From the NCBI GenBank assembly GCA_027487385.1, contig JAIYDS010000211.1, forward strand, positions 1-45,791: 45,791 nucleotides of DNA, written 5' to 3'. Each line of letters opens with the position of its first letter. Position 1 is the first letter of the stretch. Positions 8,608 through 17,437 of the stretch are shown one piece after another. The notes under the pieces are model-generated. The model searched no databases, was not told where the DNA came from, and saw nothing but the letters and a program-made list of their open reading frames with translations. Both the position numbers and the translations under genes were made by a program. The stretch comes from Acetobacteraceae bacterium (GTDB lineage Bacteria > Pseudomonadota > Alphaproteobacteria > Acetobacterales > Acetobacteraceae).

Positions 8608-8645
8608 AGGGCGCGCTTCCGCAAGGGGCGCGCCCTTTTTCTTTT
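8608..8645 (+). terminator. rho-independent terminator
   Basis: A 9-bp perfect stem, AGGGCGCGC (8608-8616) with GCGCGCCCT (8628-8636), is followed by TTTTCTTTT. It lies 150 nt after ahcY and just before the DUF4149 gene, so it ends the ahcY transcript. The 8454-8600 stretch also holds several shorter GC hairpins. Confidence 0.8.
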
Positions 8646-8669
8646 CACGAAACACCCCAGTTGGCGGCC

Positions 8670-9095
8670 ATGGAAACCCCCCTCGCGCTCATCGCGCTCT
8701 TCTCGCTCTCGCTGGCCTTTGGCGGCATGGTCTTCTTCGCCGCCGTGGTGGCGCCGCTGGTCTTCACGCGGCTGCCCTTCGAACATGCGGGCCGCTTCAT
8801 CCGCGCGCTCTTTCCGCATTACTACCTCTGGGTGCTGGCCTGCTCGGCCGCTGCGGCGGTCGCGCTGTTTCCGCTGGCCAAGGAGGCGGCGGGGATCATG
8901 GCCGCCTCGGCTGGGCTGACGCTCTGGCTGCGCCAGGTCCTGATGCGGCGGATCAACCACGCCTCGGACCTGGCCCAGGCAGGAGATGCCGCGGCAAAGC
9001 GGGAATTCGACCGGATGCACAAGCTCTCGGTTGTCGCCAACCTGGTGCAGATGCTGGCGATCGGCGCCGTGCTCGCGATGTTTGGGGTGGGGTGA
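8670..9095 (+). CDS. DUF4149 / TMEM205-like membrane protein
   Basis: 141 residues from the ATG at 8670, with four predicted membrane segments: about residues 3-25, 47-66, 71-90 and 118-138. The pattern of a first helix ending in an ALVF-like motif, a central loop NHASDLAQAGD and RMHKLSVVANLVQ before the last helix is that of DUF4149/TMEM205-like proteins. No biochemical function is established for bacterial members. The gene is flanked on both sides by strong terminators, so it forms its own transcript. Confidence 0.75.
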   Translation: METPLALIALFSLSLAFGGMVFFAAVVAPLVFTRLPFEHAGRFIRALFPHYYLWVLACSAAAAVALFPLAKEAAGIMAASAGLTLWLRQVLMRRINHASDLAQAGDAAAKREFDRMHKLSVVANLVQMLAIGAVLAMFGVG

Positions 9096-9105
9096 GAAGA
9101 CCAGG

Positions 9106-9152
9106 GCCTCCGGCGGCTGGGGCCCACGGCCCCAGCCGCCGGAGGCTTTTTT
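9106..9152 (+). terminator. strong rho-independent terminator
   Basis: A perfect 19-bp stem, GCCTCCGGCGGCTGGGGCC (9106-9124) with its exact complement (9128-9146), has a 3-nt loop and is followed by six T. It ends the DUF4149 transcript and sits directly against the stop codon of the convergent MFS gene. No U tract follows on the minus strand. Confidence 0.92.
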
Positions 9153-10412
9153 CTACCCGGCCCGCCGCGGCAAACTCATGAGGATGATGGCCCCCACCCC
9201 CAGCAGGGCCAGCACCACGGCCATCCCCGCGCGCTGGCTGTTCGTCACATCCGTCACCAGCGCCAGCGCCGCCGGCCCGATGAAGCCCGTCGCGCGGCCA
9301 GACAGCGCGAAAAGACCGAAATAGGCGGCGATTTCCGCCGGAGGGGCGAGCTGCGCCATCAGGCTGCGGCTCGCCGCCTGGGCCGGGCCGAAGAAGAGGC
9401 CGAGCAGCACGCCGAGCACCCAGAAGGCCGCCTTGCTCTCCACCAGCAGCATGGCCCCGCCCAGCGCCATCAGCGCCAGCAGCGCGGCCAGGATGGTGGT
9501 GCGCGCGCCGAGCCGCTCCTCCACCCAGCCACCCGCAAAGGCGCCGATGCCGCCCGTGACGTTCAGCGCGATGCCGAAGAGCAGGATTTCCTCGAAGCCC
9601 ATGCCGAAGACGCCGGCCGCGTAGATGGCGCCGAAGGCAAACAGCACGTTCAGCCCGTCGGTGTAGAAGAGCCGCGCCAGCAGGAAGCGCGCGATGATGG
9701 GCCGCCGCGGCAGGCCCCGCAGCAGCGCGAGGAGCTCCGCGAGACCCTGGGTCGCCGCCACGCCCCAGGGGAGGCGTGTCTGCCGGCGCGCCGTCCGATC
9801 CTCCGGCAGGAAGACCAGCGCGGGCCAGGCGAAGAGCAGCAGCCAGGCCGCCACCAGCAGGGCGGTGGCGCGCACGTGCTCGGCCGCGTCACGATCCAGA
9901 CCGAAGGGCGAGGGGTTGGGCTGCACCAGGAGCGCGAGGCACAGAATCAGGCAGGCCAGACCGCCCGCATAGCCGAGCGCCCAACCAATCCCCGACACCC
10001 GGCCAAGCCTCTCCCGCGTCGTCGCCCCGGGGAGCATGGCATTGTAGAAGACGGTGCCGAGCTCGAAGCACAGCGTGCCCAGCGCCACGCAGAGCAGCGC
10101 CCAGGCGGCGTAGCCCGGCTGGGGCAGGGCAAACCAGATGCCGGCGGTAAAGAGGGCGGTGAGCAAGGTGCAGATGAGCAGCATCAGCCGCCGGCGCCCG
10201 CCCGCATCGGCGATGGCGCCCAGCAGCGGCGAGAGCAGCCCGATGGCCAGCCCCACCAGCGCCTGCATCCAGCCCCACATCACCTGTCCCGTCACCGGAT
10301 CGGGCGCGATGCCCCGGGTGAAATAGGCGGCGATGACAAAGGTGGAGACGACGGTGGGGAAGGCGCTATTGGCCCAGTCATAGCTCGCCCAGGCCCATTC
10401 GCGACGTGTCAT
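9153..10412 (-). CDS. MFS transporter, UMF1/Atg22-like family
   Basis: 419 residues with about twelve membrane helices. The N-terminal YDWANSAF is the hallmark of the UMF1/Atg22-like MFS branch, and PLLGAIADAGGRRR is the cytoplasmic loop 2-3 MFS motif. A long polar loop with TARRQTRLPWG near residues 205-220 separates the two halves. Bacterial members are putative efflux or amino-acid/metabolite carriers; the substrate is not predictable. It is monocistronic, separated from the upstream gene by 48 nt. Confidence 0.87.
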   Translation of the reverse strand: MTRREWAWASYDWANSAFPTVVSTFVIAAYFTRGIAPDPVTGQVMWGWMQALVGLAIGLLSPLLGAIADAGGRRRLMLLICTLLTALFTAGIWFALPQPGYAAWALLCVALGTLCFELGTVFYNAMLPGATTRERLGRVSGIGWALGYAGGLACLILCLALLVQPNPSPFGLDRDAAEHVRATALLVAAWLLLFAWPALVFLPEDRTARRQTRLPWGVAATQGLAELLALLRGLPRRPIIARFLLARLFYTDGLNVLFAFGAIYAAGVFGMGFEEILLFGIALNVTGGIGAFAGGWVEERLGARTTILAALLALMALGGAMLLVESKAAFWVLGVLLGLFFGPAQAASRSLMAQLAPPAEIAAYFGLFALSGRATGFIGPAALALVTDVTNSQRAGMAVVLALLGVGAIILMSLPRRAG

Positions 10413-10460
10413 GACCGAAGGTTACCCGAGCCGCGCGGGGAGGGAAGGGTGGCGCTTCCC

Positions 10461-10838
10461 CTATTCGGCGCGCAGCTTGCTGGGCAGCACGTCATAGAGG
10501 GCGCGCGCCGCCTCCCGCTCCTCGGCGTTCAGCCCCTGGATCTGCGCGAAGATCGGCAGCTTGAAGGTGCCATCGGTCATGCGGACCAGCCAGACGCGCA
10601 TGATGCCCCGCCCGGTCAGGCGCATCTTGAACTCGACTTTCTCGACCTGGAGCACGTCCACGCCGGAGCCGCGGCGGCTCGGGTCATATCCCACCGTGTG
10701 GTTCCGGCCGATGAGATGGGTGTGGTTGTCGGAGGGATCGCCATTGCCGCGGCTATGGGCGCGATACCACTGTCCATTGGCCCCGTCGTCGAAATTCAGG
10801 TCCCTCAACTCGGCGATGGTCATGGAAATGAGCGGCAT
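10461..10838 (-). CDS. hypothetical protein
   Basis: 125 residues, soluble, without signal peptide or membrane segment. The middle carries a polar stretch with several His residues (SDNHTHLIGRNHTV), then an alternating hydrophobic segment likely to form beta strands (VEFKMRLTGRGIMRVWLV), and a helical C-terminus (NAEEREAARALYDVL). I do not recognise the family. Good codon bias and a GAGG about 6 nt before the start support it as real. A short inverted repeat lies upstream at 10988-11003. Confidence 0.6.
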   Translation of the reverse strand: MPLISMTIAELRDLNFDDGANGQWYRAHSRGNGDPSDNHTHLIGRNHTVGYDPSRRGSGVDVLQVEKVEFKMRLTGRGIMRVWLVRMTDGTFKLPIFAQIQGLNAEEREAARALYDVLPSKLRAE

Positions 10839-10987
10839 GGGCGGCCTCGATGCTGGGTTGGCGTGATCTGGGAATGCCGGGGGATGGGCGCATATGCCTG
10901 CTCCGGCAGCGACTGGCCGCGTCGTGGCGGCGCTTGCATCGGGGCATTCCTCCCTGCCCGCCCCGCTGGATCCATTTCTGGTAGAGA

Positions 10988-11003
10988 GAACGTGTTTTCG
11001 TTC
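10988..11003 (-). promoter_or_regulatory. inverted repeat, possible operator
   Basis: GAACGTGTTTTCGTTC is a perfect 5-bp inverted repeat (GAACG/CGTTC) around a T-rich spacer. On the minus strand the adjoining TTGAAC could be a -35 element for the small gene starting at 10838. The spacing does not fit the alphaproteobacterial LexA box (GTTC-N7-GTTC), so the regulator is unknown. Confidence 0.3.
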
Positions 11004-11022
11004 AACCCTGGGTAGAAGAATG

Positions 11023-11053
11023 GCGCGCGTTAAGGGAGGCTGTCAACGCGCGC
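11023..11053 (-). terminator. hairpin downstream of the glutamate dehydrogenase gene
   Basis: GCGCGCGTT (11023-11031) and AACGCGCGC (11045-11053) form a perfect 9-bp stem with a 13-nt loop, 23 nt past the gdh stop. The sequence after it on the minus strand is only mildly T-rich, so termination efficiency is uncertain. Confidence 0.5.
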
Positions 11054-11076
11054 GAGAGCCCCGTGCGCCGGCGCGC

Positions 11077-14000
11077 TCAGACCGTCGCGAGCGCGCGCAC
11101 CGCCACGGTCACCGCGGCCAGATCACCCTGCATGGCCGCGTCCACCAGCACCGGACGCAGCGACTCGGCCAGGCCCTCCGCGCCGCCCGCCAGCCGCTGC
11201 GCGGCCAGCCGCGATTGCGTGGCCCGCAGATCCGCCAGCAGCGCGGCCCGCGCGCGGTCGCCATAGGCCCCGCTCGCCGGCATGCGCCGCGCCGCCTGGG
11301 CCAGGCCGTCCAGCAGATAGGCTCCGCCCACCTCGGCCCAGGCGCGCGCGGCCTCGGCCGGGGCGGCACCCGTCTCGGCCGCCAGGCGCACGATGGAAGG
11401 CGCCGCCGCGAGGCGCGGGGCGGCGGCGATGAAGCCAGCCAGGCCCAGGGTGCCGCCCGCCATCTCCGCCGCGGCCAGGTTGGCGATGCCGGCACCCAGA
11501 TCGGCCAGCGCCGCGGCCAGGCCGGCGCGCGCCGGCAGCAGCAGTTCCACCGCCGCGGCTTCCAGCAATTCGCGCAGCACCATCTGGGCGGCGAGACGCG
11601 GTTCGGGCGGCAGGGCCTCGGCCTCCTCGAAGCGGGCTTCCAGGCCGAAGAGCTCGGCGGCGAGCCAGCAGGCCGCCACCACCTCGGCCGGGAGGGCACC
11701 GGCCACGAGGCGCGCGAGCCCCGCGCAGCCCAGCCGGTTCACCACCATGTTCGCGAGCGCGGTGGCGACGAGATCGCGCCGCAGCCGGTGCCGCGCGATG
11801 AAGGCCGCGAAGCCCTCGGCCCGCAGCGCCGTGGGGAAATAGGCGGTGAGCAGCGGGGCGAAGACCGGGTCATCCGGCAGGGCGCTGGCCGAGACCACCT
11901 CGCCCAGCCACAGCTTTGCGAAGGGCAGCAGCGCGACGATCTCGGGGCGGGTCAGCGCGTCGCCGGATTTGGCGCGGGCGGCCAGGGTGGCGGCATCCGG
12001 CAGCCCGGCCTGGGCACGGTCCAGCAGACCCTCGGCCTCCAGCCGCGCCATCAGCGCGGCCTGGGCGGGCAGGGCGGCCGCACCCGCGCGGCTCTCCAGC
12101 GTGGCGGCGACGGATTGCAGGTGGTTGTCCCGCAGCACCAGGGCCGCGACCTCATCCGTCATGCTGACCAGAAGCTCGTCGCGCTGGCGGCGGGTCATGA
12201 CGCCGGAGGCCTCAGCATCGGCCAACAGGATCTTGATGTTCACCTCATGGTCGGAGGTGCTGACGCCGGCGGAATTGTCCAGCGCATCCGTGTTGATGCG
12301 GGCTCCAGCGCGCGAAATCTCGATGCGCCCGGCCTGGGTCACGCCGAGATTGGCGCCCTCGCCCACCACCTTGGCGCGAATGTCGCGGCCATCCACCCGG
12401 ATCGCGTCATTGGCGCGGTCGCCCGCCTCGGCCTGGGTCTCGGTGCTGGCTTTCACATAGGTGCCGATGCCGCCGAAATAGAGCAGGTCGGTGTCGAGCT
12501 TCAGGATGGCCTGGAGGATGGCCGCCGGCTCCGCGCGTTCCGCGCTGATTCCGAGCAGGGCGCGGGCCTGCGCGCTGAGCGGGATGGTCTTGAGGTTGCG
12601 GGCGAAGACCCCGCCGCCCGGCGAAATCAGCGCCGCGTCGTAATCCGCCCAGGAGGAGCGCGGCAGGGCAAAGAGCCGCGCGCGTTCGGCATGGCTGCGC
12701 GCCGGGTCGGGATCGGGGTCGAGGAAGATGTGGCGGTGGTCGAAGGCGGCGACGAGCTTCGCCTGCTTCGAGATCAGCAGACCGTTGCCGAAGACGTCGC
12801 CCGACATGTCGCCCACGCCGGCCACGGTGAAGGGCGCGTCATGGATGGAGCGGCCCAGCGTCTCGACGAAATGCCGCTCGATCATCACCCAGGCGCCGCG
12901 CGCCGTGATGCCCATGATCTTGTGGTCATAGCCGGCCGAGCCGCCGGAGGCGAAGGCATCGCCCAGCCAGAAGCCGTATTCGGCCGAGAGCCCGTTGGCG
13001 ATGTCGCTGAAGGTGGCGGTGCCCTTGTCGGCCGCGGCCACGATATAGGGGTCGTCGCCGTCGCGGCGGCGGATGCCGGGCGGGGTGATGATGGCGGTGC
13101 CGTGCAGATTGTCGGTCAAATCCAGCATGCCGCGCACCAGCGTGCGATAGGCCGCGATGCCGGTGGCCTGGAAGGCCTCCCGCTCGGTTGGCACATGCCC
13201 TTTCAGCACGAAGCCGCCCTTGGCGCCGGTCGGCACGATGACGACGTTCTTCAGGCGCTGCGCCTTCATCAGGCCCAGGATCTCGGTGCGGAAATCCTCG
13301 CGCCGGTCGGACCAGCGGATGCCACCGCGCGCGACGGGGCCGGCGCGGAGATGGCACCCCTCCATGCTGACGCTATGGACGAAGATCTCCCGCCAGGGGC
13401 GGGGGGCGGGCATCTCGCCCGCCAGCGCCGAATCCAGCTTGAAGGCCAGGTAGGGCTTGCCCTGGTAGAAATTGGTCCGGAGCATGCCATCCAGCAGGCG
13501 GCGCAGCCGTTGCAGGATGCGGTCCGCATCCGGGTCCGCCACCTCGTCCAGCAGCGCGGTCCAGGCGGCGTCCAGTGCCGCCTCATCCGCCACGCCATCC
13601 GGGCGGAAGCGGGCGTGGAAGAGGTCCATCAGCAGCTTGGCCGCCGCGGGTTGCGCGGCCAGCGCGGCTGAGACGCTCTCCTGCGCGAAGGGGAAGCCCA
13701 CCTGCTTCAGCCAGCGATACATGGCCCGCAGCTGCCAGCATTCCCGCCAGTCCAGCCCTGCGCGCAGCACCAGGCGGTTGAAGCCATCCGCCTCCACCTC
13801 GCCCGCCAGCAGGGCTTCCAGCGCCTCCAGCAGCGCGGTGGCCCGCCGGGGCTCGAAGGGCGTGCCGGCGTCCAGCTTGAAGACATGCAAAGAGACGGCG
13901 CCCGTGCCTTGCGGCGCGAGGCGATGGGGCACCTCTTCGATGGCGCGCAGGTCCAGGCTTTCGAAAAGCGGCAGCGCATCGGCCAGGGCCAGGGCATGGC

Positions 14001-15669
14001 CGGGCACGGCCAGGCGCAGGATGATCCGATGCGGCGGGCAGCCGGGCGGTTGCTGCACCGCCGCCTCGATGCGTCCGCTGGCCAGCGCCTCCTCGGCCAG
14101 GGTGAGGTCCGCCACGGCCTGGCCGGGCGTTTCCGTCTCGCGGTAGCTGGGGGGAAAGGCGTCGCGCCAGAGGGTGAGGGCGGCACTCGCCGCGGCCTCG
14201 CCGCGCTCCTCCACCAGCACGTCGGCCAGGCGGTCCCCGAAGCTGCGCGCGGCCTGGGCCACGGCGGCTTCCAGCGCGGCGTGGTCGGGCGTCACCGCCC
14301 CGACGGGCTCGGTGCCGATGATGTAGTGCACGCGGGCCAGCGGCGCATCGCCGAGCGCGATATAGAAGGCGGAAAGCCGCCCGCCATGGGCGCGGGCCAG
14401 CATCTCGCCCACGCGGGAGCGCAGCCGCGTGTCGAAGCCCTCGCGCGGCAGCCAGGCGATGACGGAGACGAAGCGGCCGAAAGGGTCGGGCCGGAAGAAC
14501 AGCGCCGGGCGCGGGCGGATCGAAAGGTCGAGCGCGATGCGCGCGCCGGCCAGAACCTCGGCCTCGCTCGCCTGGAAGAGTTCGTCGCGCGGCCAGGTGT
14601 CGAGGATGTTGCGCAGCGCGCGCCCATCATGGCTGAAGGGCGAGACACCGGCGGTGGCGAGGATGCGCTCCACCTTGCCGCGCAGCAGCGGGATGGAGCG
14701 CGGGTTGCGGTTATAGGCGGCGGCGGCGAAGAGGCCGAGGAAGAGCCGCATCCCCGTGACGCGGCCGCTGCCATCGAGGATGCGCGTCGCGATCACATCG
14801 GCATGCTGCGGGCGGTGCACCGTGCTGCGCATATTGGCCTTGGCGACGGTGACGGCGGGCGGCTCGGCAAAGGCGGCGCGGGCGCGTTCGCTGAGCCGGG
14901 GCAGCCCGGCCAGCGCGTCGAAGACCGGCAGGGAAGCATCCGCCAGCAGGCCGAGATTCTCGCCGGGCAGGGCCTCGGCGCCCTCCCCCCCCAGCACCAG
15001 GTGGCGGTGGCCCAGCAGGACGAAATTGTCCTCGCGCAGCCAGGCCAGGAACTCCGCCGCCTCGGCATCGCCGCCGATCTCGCCGGGGGCCTGCTCCAGC
15101 AGCGCCATCATCGCGGGGAAATCCCGCACGGCGACGCCCACATCATGCAGGGCGCGGCGCAGCGCCGCCTCCACCTCCGGCCAGCCGCCCGGCTGCATGC
15201 CGGGCAGCAGGTGGCCGGCGCTGGCGCCGATGGTGACGCGCATCAGGCTCTCGCGCCCCGTGCCCTCGCCCAGGGCCACCAGGGCGCCCGTGGCATCGCG
15301 CGTCACAGGCAGCACGGGGTGCAGGAATTCCCGCACCACCCGGCCCTGGCGCGTGAGTGCCGCCAGCACGGAATCCACCAGGAAGGGCATGTCATCGGCG
15401 ATGATCTCGGCCACGCCATGCGCGCCCCGGCCGGAGGCGGGGGGTGTCAGGCGCAGCTTCACCTCGCCCGCCGCCCGCCGGGCGGCGAGGGCGGCCAGCG
15501 AGGCGGCGGCCTCGCGCAGGGCCTCAGGCGGGCGCGCGGCGAGCTCGGCCACGGGCAAGGCGGCTGTCAGCGCAGGGAGGAGCGTCGCGGCCGTGGCGTC
15601 CAGCCCCTCGGATGCGGCGCGCAGCACCTCCGCGCGGACAGGGTCGGCGGGCAGCGGGGCTTCGGGCAT
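11077..15669 (-). CDS. NAD-specific glutamate dehydrogenase (large type)
   Basis: A 1530-residue enzyme of the ~180-kDa NAD-GDH class, which deaminates glutamate to 2-oxoglutarate and ammonia. The long N-terminal half holds the regulatory (ACT-like) region with ADDMPFLVDSVLAAL near the start. The catalytic core shows GGIRWSDRREDFRTEILGLM and then GAKGGFVLKG (about residue 815), with the nucleotide-binding GVGDMSGDVFGNG at about 956. The C-terminal ~400 residues are the helical domain typical of the class. It is slightly shorter than the usual ~1600 residues, without an obvious gap. GGAGG lies 6 nt before the ATG. It is monocistronic and divergent from the JmjC gene. Confidence 0.95.
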   Translation of the reverse strand: MPEAPLPADPVRAEVLRAASEGLDATAATLLPALTAALPVAELAARPPEALREAAASLAALAARRAAGEVKLRLTPPASGRGAHGVAEIIADDMPFLVDSVLAALTRQGRVVREFLHPVLPVTRDATGALVALGEGTGRESLMRVTIGASAGHLLPGMQPGGWPEVEAALRRALHDVGVAVRDFPAMMALLEQAPGEIGGDAEAAEFLAWLREDNFVLLGHRHLVLGGEGAEALPGENLGLLADASLPVFDALAGLPRLSERARAAFAEPPAVTVAKANMRSTVHRPQHADVIATRILDGSGRVTGMRLFLGLFAAAAYNRNPRSIPLLRGKVERILATAGVSPFSHDGRALRNILDTWPRDELFQASEAEVLAGARIALDLSIRPRPALFFRPDPFGRFVSVIAWLPREGFDTRLRSRVGEMLARAHGGRLSAFYIALGDAPLARVHYIIGTEPVGAVTPDHAALEAAVAQAARSFGDRLADVLVEERGEAAASAALTLWRDAFPPSYRETETPGQAVADLTLAEEALASGRIEAAVQQPPGCPPHRIILRLAVPGHALALADALPLFESLDLRAIEEVPHRLAPQGTGAVSLHVFKLDAGTPFEPRRATALLEALEALLAGEVEADGFNRLVLRAGLDWRECWQLRAMYRWLKQVGFPFAQESVSAALAAQPAAAKLLMDLFHARFRPDGVADEAALDAAWTALLDEVADPDADRILQRLRRLLDGMLRTNFYQGKPYLAFKLDSALAGEMPAPRPWREIFVHSVSMEGCHLRAGPVARGGIRWSDRREDFRTEILGLMKAQRLKNVVIVPTGAKGGFVLKGHVPTEREAFQATGIAAYRTLVRGMLDLTDNLHGTAIITPPGIRRRDGDDPYIVAAADKGTATFSDIANGLSAEYGFWLGDAFASGGSAGYDHKIMGITARGAWVMIERHFVETLGRSIHDAPFTVAGVGDMSGDVFGNGLLISKQAKLVAAFDHRHIFLDPDPDPARSHAERARLFALPRSSWADYDAALISPGGGVFARNLKTIPLSAQARALLGISAERAEPAAILQAILKLDTDLLYFGGIGTYVKASTETQAEAGDRANDAIRVDGRDIRAKVVGEGANLGVTQAGRIEISRAGARINTDALDNSAGVSTSDHEVNIKILLADAEASGVMTRRQRDELLVSMTDEVAALVLRDNHLQSVAATLESRAGAAALPAQAALMARLEAEGLLDRAQAGLPDAATLAARAKSGDALTRPEIVALLPFAKLWLGEVVSASALPDDPVFAPLLTAYFPTALRAEGFAAFIARHRLRRDLVATALANMVVNRLGCAGLARLVAGALPAEVVAACWLAAELFGLEARFEEAEALPPEPRLAAQMVLRELLEAAAVELLLPARAGLAAALADLGAGIANLAAAEMAGGTLGLAGFIAAAPRLAAAPSIVRLAAETGAAPAEAARAWAEVGGAYLLDGLAQAARRMPASGAYGDRARAALLADLRATQSRLAAQRLAGGAEGLAESLRPVLVDAAMQGDLAAVTVAVRALATV

Positions 15670-15759
15670 GGCGTCCTCCGTGTTTCAGGCAGTCTCCGGC
15701 TTATCGGAGCCTCACCGCAAGCGTGGCGTGCGAGGCGGGTCTGGGCTAGGTTCGGCACC

Positions 15760-16983
15760 ATGACAATGACGCTCGCCCAGCTGCTCGCGCCCATGCCGGT
15801 CGAGCAGTTTTTCGCCGAATATCATGACAAGTTACCCCTGCACCTGAAGGGCGACCCAGCGAAATTCGCTGCCGTCCTCTCCTGGCGGCAGATCAACCGG
15901 CTGCTCGACATGACGCATGCCTGGTCCAGCCAATCGCTCCAGCTCGTGCTGGACGGCAAGCCCATTCCGGCCGAGCAATATTGTGCCTCCGCCGTGGGCC
16001 GCGATGCCAATGCCCAGCTGATGCAGCCGGTGACCGAGCGGGTGCGCGAATGGGTGCAGAAGGGCGCCAGCATCGTGATGAATGATGTGGACAGCCTGAC
16101 GCCCGGCCTCGCCTCCGTCTCCCACGCCATCGAGAGCGCGGGCCTTGGGAAGGCGCAGGCCAACGTCTACATCTCCTGGCAGAGCCACAAGGCCTTCCCG
16201 GCCCATTACGACACGCATGACGTCTGGGCCGTGCAGGTCGAGGGCGAGAAATACTGGAACATCTGGGAAGGCCGGGCGGAATGGCCGATCAGCCACCCGC
16301 TCTGGCGCAGCCAGGACCAGGCGCATCACGAACAGCACAAGGGCAAGCTGCGCGCCAAGATTCTGATGAAGCCGGGTGACCTGCTCTACCTGCCGCGCGG
16401 CTGGTATCACGATGCGCTGGCGGAAGCGCCGGCCAGCGTGCATGTCGCCTATGGCGCGCATGCGCCCAATGGGATGGATGTGATGAACATCCTGCTGGAG
16501 CGCGTGCTCTATGAAACCAGCTTCCGCCAGCCCCTGCCGCGGCAGGATGGCAGCGCCGCGGCGAAATTCGCGCTCACCCAGCGCGCCGGGCAATTGGGCG
16601 CGCGCATCGCGGAACTCGCCAAGGACCCCAAGGTGATGGCGGTGCTGGAGAAATACGTGGCCGACTACCGCTTCCAGCGCGGCGGCAATGACCTGCTGGC
16701 CTGGCGCGGCATGGCCGCCCCCGCCGCCGCCGAGGAAGGGGGCGAGAGCGCGGCCTTTCGTGTGGTGGCGGGCGGCGCCAAGCCGGTGCGGCGCGGCAGC
16801 GAATGGGTGCTGAAGGCCGCGAGCGGCACGCTGCCGCTCTCGCCCGCTGAGGCCGAGGCGGCGCAATGGCTTCTCGCCCGCCCGGACATCACCGAGGCGG
16901 AGCTGAAGCGCGCCCATCCGGCCGCCGATGCGCCCGCCCTGCTGGCCAAGCTGCGCGATGCCGCGCTGCTGGTCGCCACGTGA
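15760..16983 (+). CDS. JmjC-domain 2-oxoglutarate oxygenase (ribosomal-oxygenase-like)
   Basis: 407 residues from the ATG at 15760. A cupin/JmjC core contains the Fe(II) triad: His149-x-Asp151 in FPAHYDTHD and His217 in LPRGWYHDAL. A lysine at about 164 (EGEKYWNIWE) could bind 2-oxoglutarate. The layout, an N-terminal JmjC domain followed by helical and winged-helix-like C-terminal parts, resembles bacterial RoxA/YcfD-type ribosomal protein hydroxylases. The cellular substrate here is unknown. The frame is open far upstream, antisense to gdh, but the first family-like residues begin here. Its TGA overlaps the next gene's GTG. Confidence 0.83.
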   Translation: MTMTLAQLLAPMPVEQFFAEYHDKLPLHLKGDPAKFAAVLSWRQINRLLDMTHAWSSQSLQLVLDGKPIPAEQYCASAVGRDANAQLMQPVTERVREWVQKGASIVMNDVDSLTPGLASVSHAIESAGLGKAQANVYISWQSHKAFPAHYDTHDVWAVQVEGEKYWNIWEGRAEWPISHPLWRSQDQAHHEQHKGKLRAKILMKPGDLLYLPRGWYHDALAEAPASVHVAYGAHAPNGMDVMNILLERVLYETSFRQPLPRQDGSAAAKFALTQRAGQLGARIAELAKDPKVMAVLEKYVADYRFQRGGNDLLAWRGMAAPAAAEEGGESAAFRVVAGGAKPVRRGSEWVLKAASGTLPLSPAEAEAAQWLLARPDITEAELKRAHPAADAPALLAKLRDAALLVAT

Positions 16984-17408
16984 TCCGCGCCCTGGCCATC
17001 CTGCTCCTGCTGGCCAGCCCGGCCGCCGCGCAGCTGCGCGACTTCTCCTGCGTCGGTACCGAGCGGCTGGAGCAGGGGGCGGTCTCGGTGGAATTTCCCC
17101 GGGGCGGTGACCGGCTGACGCCCGAGGCCATCGCCCGTGTCACGCCCTTGGCCGAGGAGGCGAAGCTGATGCTGGACCGCAACATCTGCGTCCTGGGCTT
17201 CGCCGCCTCGCCGGAGGGGGGCGCCCAGACCGCCAGCCGCCTGGCCGCCCGTCGGGCGCGCGCGGTGGCGCAGCAGCTCTCGCAGCTCGGCATCGAGCGC
17301 GACCGCATCCGGGCCGAGGCGCGCACCCGCGGCTTCACGACCGAGCGCGAGCGCCAGGGCGTGGATCGCCGCGCCGGCGCCCGCATCATCCTGCTGCCGC
17401 CCGCATGA
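16980..17408 (+). CDS. secreted OmpA-domain protein
   Basis: 142 residues from a GTG at 16980 that overlaps the JmjC stop (GTGA). A signal peptide, IRALAILLLLASPAAAQ, is followed by one OmpA C-terminal-like domain: a helix with LTPEAIARVTPLAEEA, a strand ICVLGFAAS, then SRLAARRARAVAQQLSQLG and RRAGARIILLP. Such domains bind peptidoglycan non-covalently, which places this protein in the periplasm. The canonical Asp and Arg that contact diaminopimelate are not obvious, so binding is unproven. There is no lipobox. Confidence 0.68.
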   Translation: MIRALAILLLLASPAAAQLRDFSCVGTERLEQGAVSVEFPRGGDRLTPEAIARVTPLAEEAKLMLDRNICVLGFAASPEGGAQTASRLAARRARAVAQQLSQLGIERDRIRAEARTRGFTTERERQGVDRRAGARIILLPPA

Positions 17409-17437
17409 GGGCCGCCGCCCACCCGCCGAGGTTCCGC

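Noticed and set aside
10988..11003. LexA (SOS) box
   Set aside because: The half-sites are GAACG and CGTTC eight bases apart between GAAC and GTTC; the alphaproteobacterial box is a GTTC-N7-GTTC direct repeat.
13885..15759. Very long open plus-strand frame upstream of the JmjC gene
   Set aside because: It is antisense to the well-supported glutamate dehydrogenase gene and has low-complexity composition typical of GC-rich shadow frames; the real start is the ATG at 15760.
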